This document shows positions 61,303 through 64,000 of a stretch of DNA of 64,000 nt, piece by piece. The DNA lies in the NCBI RefSeq assembly GCF_900101435.1, contig NZ_FMZH01000005.1:186001-250000 (forward strand), read 5' to 3'. Source of the stretch: Pedobacter soli (lineage in GTDB: Bacteria > Bacteroidota > Bacteroidia > Sphingobacteriales > Sphingobacteriaceae). Below the pieces are notes generated by a model that made no database searches, was not told the origin of the DNA, and saw only the letters and a list, made by a program, of their open reading frames with translations. The position numbers and the translations under genes are program-made. Each line of letters opens with the position of its first letter. The stretch's first letter is position 1.

Positions 61303-61947
61303 ATGAGATTATCTCCCATAGTTATCGCCGAAACTGTATGTCTTATCTCTGCAGTTGCATTAGTATGGAAAGATAAATATGCTTTTTGGAAAGTAGTTAC
61401 CTGTTACATAGCAATAGCATTATTAACTGAGCAGTACGCAGCCTATCTTTCATCCAGGCATCAGCACAATTTATGGTTGTTTAATATCTTCCTTTTCTTT
61501 GAGATCAGTACGATATTATTCGGCCTTTACCATTGTATTAAGGCATATATTAACCCTAAGCCCATATTTGCTATTGGCGGCGGAATTATATGCCTTAGTT
61601 ATGTTATCTTTTTATTTAAGCAGCCTTTCAGCGAATCCAATAACCTGACCATAAGCGTAATGTCGGTAGTTTATGCGCTTTACTGCCTTTATTATTATTA
61701 CCTGCTGTTAAAAGACGAGAACTTTATCGAAATTAAAAACCATCCCGAATTCTGGTGGGTAACCGGTGTTTTATTCTATTATTTTGGCAGCACCATGGCC
61801 AATATTTTTGATGGTTTATTTAATGTGAAAATTATTGGATATGCCACTTTAAGATATTGTATTTACGTACTGTTAAATTATATTTTATACAGCCTTTGGA
61901 TTTACTCCTTTATATGCAGAATGAAACAACGAAAATTGCAATCTTAG
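61303..61947 (+). CDS. Multi-pass membrane protein, possible sensor
   Basis: 214-aa protein with about seven predicted membrane helices and no recognised domain (many Tyr/Phe in loops: YYYYLLLKDENFIEIKNHPEFWWVTG). It overlaps the next gene, a kinase without its own sensor domain, by 34 bp. It is therefore the likely membrane sensor part of a split receptor; this is inference from context. Confidence 0.65.
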   Translation: MRLSPIVIAETVCLISAVALVWKDKYAFWKVVTCYIAIALLTEQYAAYLSSRHQHNLWLFNIFLFFEISTILFGLYHCIKAYINPKPIFAIGGGIICLSYVIFLFKQPFSESNNLTISVMSVVYALYCLYYYYLLLKDENFIEIKNHPEFWWVTGVLFYYFGSTMANIFDGLFNVKIIGYATLRYCIYVLLNYILYSLWIYSFICRMKQRKLQS

Positions 61948-62705
61948 TTGCCATTTCAACACTTATATTTCTTTTAATGCCCATATTCTTATTGCTTTAT
62001 ATCAGGTCATATAACCGGCATAAGAAGAACCATGTACTCGAAAAGCAAAATATGCAGCAAAAGTTCGAAGCTGAAATGCTGCAGGCGCGTGTAGAGGTGC
62101 AAGACCAAACCATGCAGAGCATTGCTACCGAATTGCATGATAATGTAGGCCAGCTACTCAGCCTTACTACACTTACCCTCAATTCGGTAAATTTATCCGA
62201 TGAGGTTAAAGCCAAAAAGAAAATCGAGAATTCGCTACAACTGGTTAATAAATCTATTAAAGAACTGAGAGAACTGGCTAAACTCTTACATGGCGAGCAG
62301 CTGGTAGAAAACGGACTTGGTCATGCCATTGATCAGGAAATTAGCTGGCTCAGCAAAAGCGGTGCTTACGAGCTCCAGGTTAACAATACCTTATCAGAAT
62401 CAGATTACACCTCGCCTGATAAAGACTTGATTATCCTGCGTTTGCTCCAGGAAATCATCAACAACATGATTAAGCATGCACAGGCCACCCAGATCCAGAT
62501 CGACGCCTATCTTGCAACAAATGTGCTGCATTTAAAGGTAAAAGAAAATGGCGTGGGTTTTAACCCCGACGAAATTAAAGCCCGTAAATCAGGCATGGGC
62601 CTCAATTCTATTTATAAAAGAATTGAGATGATCAATGGAAAATTAATATTAAATTCGGCACCGGGAAAAGGTACTTCCATTTCAATAGAGATCCCCTATC
62701 CTTAA
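61914..62705 (+). CDS. Sensor histidine kinase (HisKA_3 type)
   Basis: 263-aa kinase with one N-terminal membrane helix (about 9-30) and no periplasmic or PAS domain. DHp domain: IATELHDNVGQLLSLTTLTLNSV with phospho-His; HATPase: LLQEIINNMIKHAQA (N box), VKENGVGFNPDEI, KSGMGLNSIYKRIEMINGKL (G box). ATG 61914 lies inside the preceding gene's 3' end. Partner regulator starts 4 bp downstream. Confidence 0.92.
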   Translation: MQNETTKIAILVAISTLIFLLMPIFLLLYIRSYNRHKKNHVLEKQNMQQKFEAEMLQARVEVQDQTMQSIATELHDNVGQLLSLTTLTLNSVNLSDEVKAKKKIENSLQLVNKSIKELRELAKLLHGEQLVENGLGHAIDQEISWLSKSGAYELQVNNTLSESDYTSPDKDLIILRLLQEIINNMIKHAQATQIQIDAYLATNVLHLKVKENGVGFNPDEIKARKSGMGLNSIYKRIEMINGKLILNSAPGKGTSISIEIPYP

Positions 62706-62709
62706 TAAT

Positions 62710-63351
62710 ATGCAACACCCTAATATCGCTATCGCTATCGTTGATGACCATACCCTTTTCCGCTCAGGGCTGGCCAGTTTATTGGAAGAATTTGATGAAA
62801 TAGAAGTAAAATTTGAGGCCATAAACGGAATCGACCTGCAATCTAAAATCAATAACCATCCAGATGTTCAGCTGGTATTAATGGATATTAACATGCCGGT
62901 TATGGATGGTTTTGCCGCTACTAAATGGGTTAAAACCAATTTCCCGAATGTACATGTACTTGCGCTGAGTATGCTGGAGGATGAAAAAGCCATTATTGGT
63001 ATGCTTAAGGCCGGGGCCGGGGGCTATATGCTTAAAGAGTCTACCCCATCCGATTTATTTGCAGCAATTAAAGTAATTGTAGAAAAAGGCTTTTTCGTAA
63101 ACGAACTGGTATCGGGCAGGCTTTTGGTTGCATTGAAAGATACCGATGCAAAACCCATATTTTCGGCGCGGGAGCTTACCTTCCTGCAGCACTGCAGCAC
63201 CGAACTTACCTACAAGGAAATTGCCGACATTATGAATGTGAGCCCGCGCACTGTTGATAACTACCGCGAATCGCTTTTTGCCAAACTCAACATCAAATCG
63301 CGCACCGGGCTGGTAGTGTATGGCATAAAAAACAACCTCATTACCATTTAG
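62710..63351 (+). CDS. NarL/LuxR-type response regulator
   Basis: 213-aa regulator: REC domain (about 1-120) with phospho-acceptor Asp in VLMDINMPVMDG and GAGGYMLKES. LuxR DNA-binding domain (about 145-210; FLQHCSTELTYKEIADIMNVSPRTVDNYRESLFAKLNIKSRTGLVVYG). Partner of the HisKA_3 kinase just upstream. Targets unknown. Confidence 0.94.
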   Translation: MQHPNIAIAIVDDHTLFRSGLASLLEEFDEIEVKFEAINGIDLQSKINNHPDVQLVLMDINMPVMDGFAATKWVKTNFPNVHVLALSMLEDEKAIIGMLKAGAGGYMLKESTPSDLFAAIKVIVEKGFFVNELVSGRLLVALKDTDAKPIFSARELTFLQHCSTELTYKEIADIMNVSPRTVDNYRESLFAKLNIKSRTGLVVYGIKNNLITI

Positions 63352-63540
63352 CCCGGCAAAAAAATACAAGCCAAACAACTCATTAACAATACATTAACGC
63401 CTCCTCCTTCAGTCTACTAACCGAATCAGTTGCCTCTTTATTTTTTTTCTAATAATTATCAAATAAAATTTGGATAACTAACCAATTAGTTTTAACTTTA
63501 GTTTAAGCAAATTATTTTGCCTGTCCTTATTATTATTACC

Positions 63541-63921
63541 ATGATGGAAATTAAAGATTTAACTAAAGCCGAAGAGCAGATTATGCAGGTTTTATGGCAA
63601 CTGGAAAAAGCATTCGTCAAAGAAGTAATTGACGAACTGCCATTACCTAAGCCAGCTTACAACACCGTTTCAACCATTATCAGAATCCTCGAAACCAAAG
63701 GATTTATTGGTCATGAAGCATTCGGGAAAGCACACCAGTACTACCCTTTAGTAAGCAGAGAAGAGTATAAGCGCCATGCAACAGAAAAACTGTTGGGCAA
63801 TTACTTCGAAAATTCAGTAGAGAGCATGTTCTCTTTCTTTGTTAAAGAAGAAAAACTGGATTTAAGTGATGTTGATGAGATTTTAAAAATGATCAATAAC
63901 ATTAAACACAAGCCAAAATGA
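63541..63921 (+). CDS. BlaI/MecI/CopY-family repressor
   Basis: 126-aa winged-helix repressor: IKDLTKAEEQIMQVLWQLEKAFVKEVIDELP and AYNTVSTIIRILETKGFIGHEAFGKAHQYYPLVSREEY are the DNA-binding half; the C-terminal half dimerises. The start is ATG 63541 or 63544 (adjacent codons); an upstream TTG frame lies in the probable promoter. Overlaps the next gene by 4 bp (ATGA), the typical blaI-blaR1 pair, in which proteolysis of the repressor derepresses target genes. Confidence 0.93.
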   Translation: MMEIKDLTKAEEQIMQVLWQLEKAFVKEVIDELPLPKPAYNTVSTIIRILETKGFIGHEAFGKAHQYYPLVSREEYKRHATEKLLGNYFENSVESMFSFFVKEEKLDLSDVDEILKMINNIKHKPK

Positions 63922-64000
63922 GTTTTGCCCACTACCTATTGCAGGTAAACTTATACTTGGTTGTTTTTTACGGTGTTTATAAATTACTGCTGGATAAGGA
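63918..64000 (+). CDS. BlaR1/M56-type membrane protease, truncated by window end
   Basis: The first 27 codons are visible: MSFAHYLLQVNLYLVVFYG then YKLLLDK. This is the first membrane helix of an M56-family sensor protease and starts in the 4-bp overlap with the repressor gene. The rest lies beyond the window. In Bacteroidetes these pairs are often not beta-lactam specific and may be fused to TonB-like C-termini. Confidence 0.75.
   Translation, partial: MSFAHYLLQVNLYLVVFYGVYKLLLDK

Overview
The window comes from a Bacteroidetes chromosome, most likely Sphingobacteriaceae (Pedobacter-like). Evidence seen in the sequence: TonB-dependent receptors with carboxypeptidase-regulatory-like N-termini, LytTR/LytS regulators, DUF2306 and DUF4353-type proteins, a secreted M1 peptidase, weak or absent Shine-Dalgarno sites, and promoters of the Bacteroidetes form TTTG-N19/20-TAnnTTTG, clearest before the two tRNA cassettes. 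Base composition is AT-rich. No plasmid, phage or CRISPR signal was found; this is ordinary chromosome with small mobile or repeat elements.

Layout. 1-9.5 kb: thrC, a REP-associated tyrosine transposase (RAYT) surrounded by its hairpins, two small envelope proteins, a PLP decarboxylase, then metF and metH on the minus strand (one-carbon and methionine metabolism). 9.6-20 kb: Bax inhibitor-1-like protein, murQ, an S41 protease, histidine decarboxylase, an atypical SDR, two GNAT acetyltransferases and the minus-strand run era-tlpA-like-der. 20-22 kb: a duplicated tRNA-fMet/tRNA-Glu cassette. 22-32.7 kb: accessory region of lipoproteins, alpha/beta hydrolases, a CDGSH protein, a DUF4353-type protein, an AraC regulator, an SDR and a 58-aa lysine-rich protein. 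32.7-40.9 kb: sulfatase, DoxX/HxlR divergent pair, ArsR-OYE operon, pirin, and an ECF sigma/anti-sigma-like pair. 41-52.8 kb: secreted-repeat lipoprotein, HIT, greA, M1 peptidase, OsmC, a 2-hydroxyacid dehydrogenase, two TonB-dependent receptors, a NUDIX hydrolase. 53-64 kb: an IS200-like transposase with hairpins, plsC, a LytS/LytT pair divergent from a small membrane protein plus ABC transporter, an M28 peptidase, an operon with a multi-TM protein, a sensorless histidine kinase and a NarL-type regulator, and finally blaI with the start of a blaR1/M56 gene.

The main unexplained pattern is a set of 7-bp-period (heptad) arrays. They lie at many gene borders, each locus with its own heptad consensus and often with inverted halves; one array of ten heptads lies in frame inside metH. 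Other repeat structure includes two transposase-linked families of perfect hairpins with 3-4 nt loops, an 18-bp palindrome present three times, and a 147-bp-period direct repeat. The best regulatory inferences are a 21-bp-spaced direct repeat between lytS and the ABC operon (probable LytTR operator), inverted repeats over the ArsR and HxlR promoters, and three genes whose -7 element ends 4 nt before ATG (probable leaderless mRNAs).
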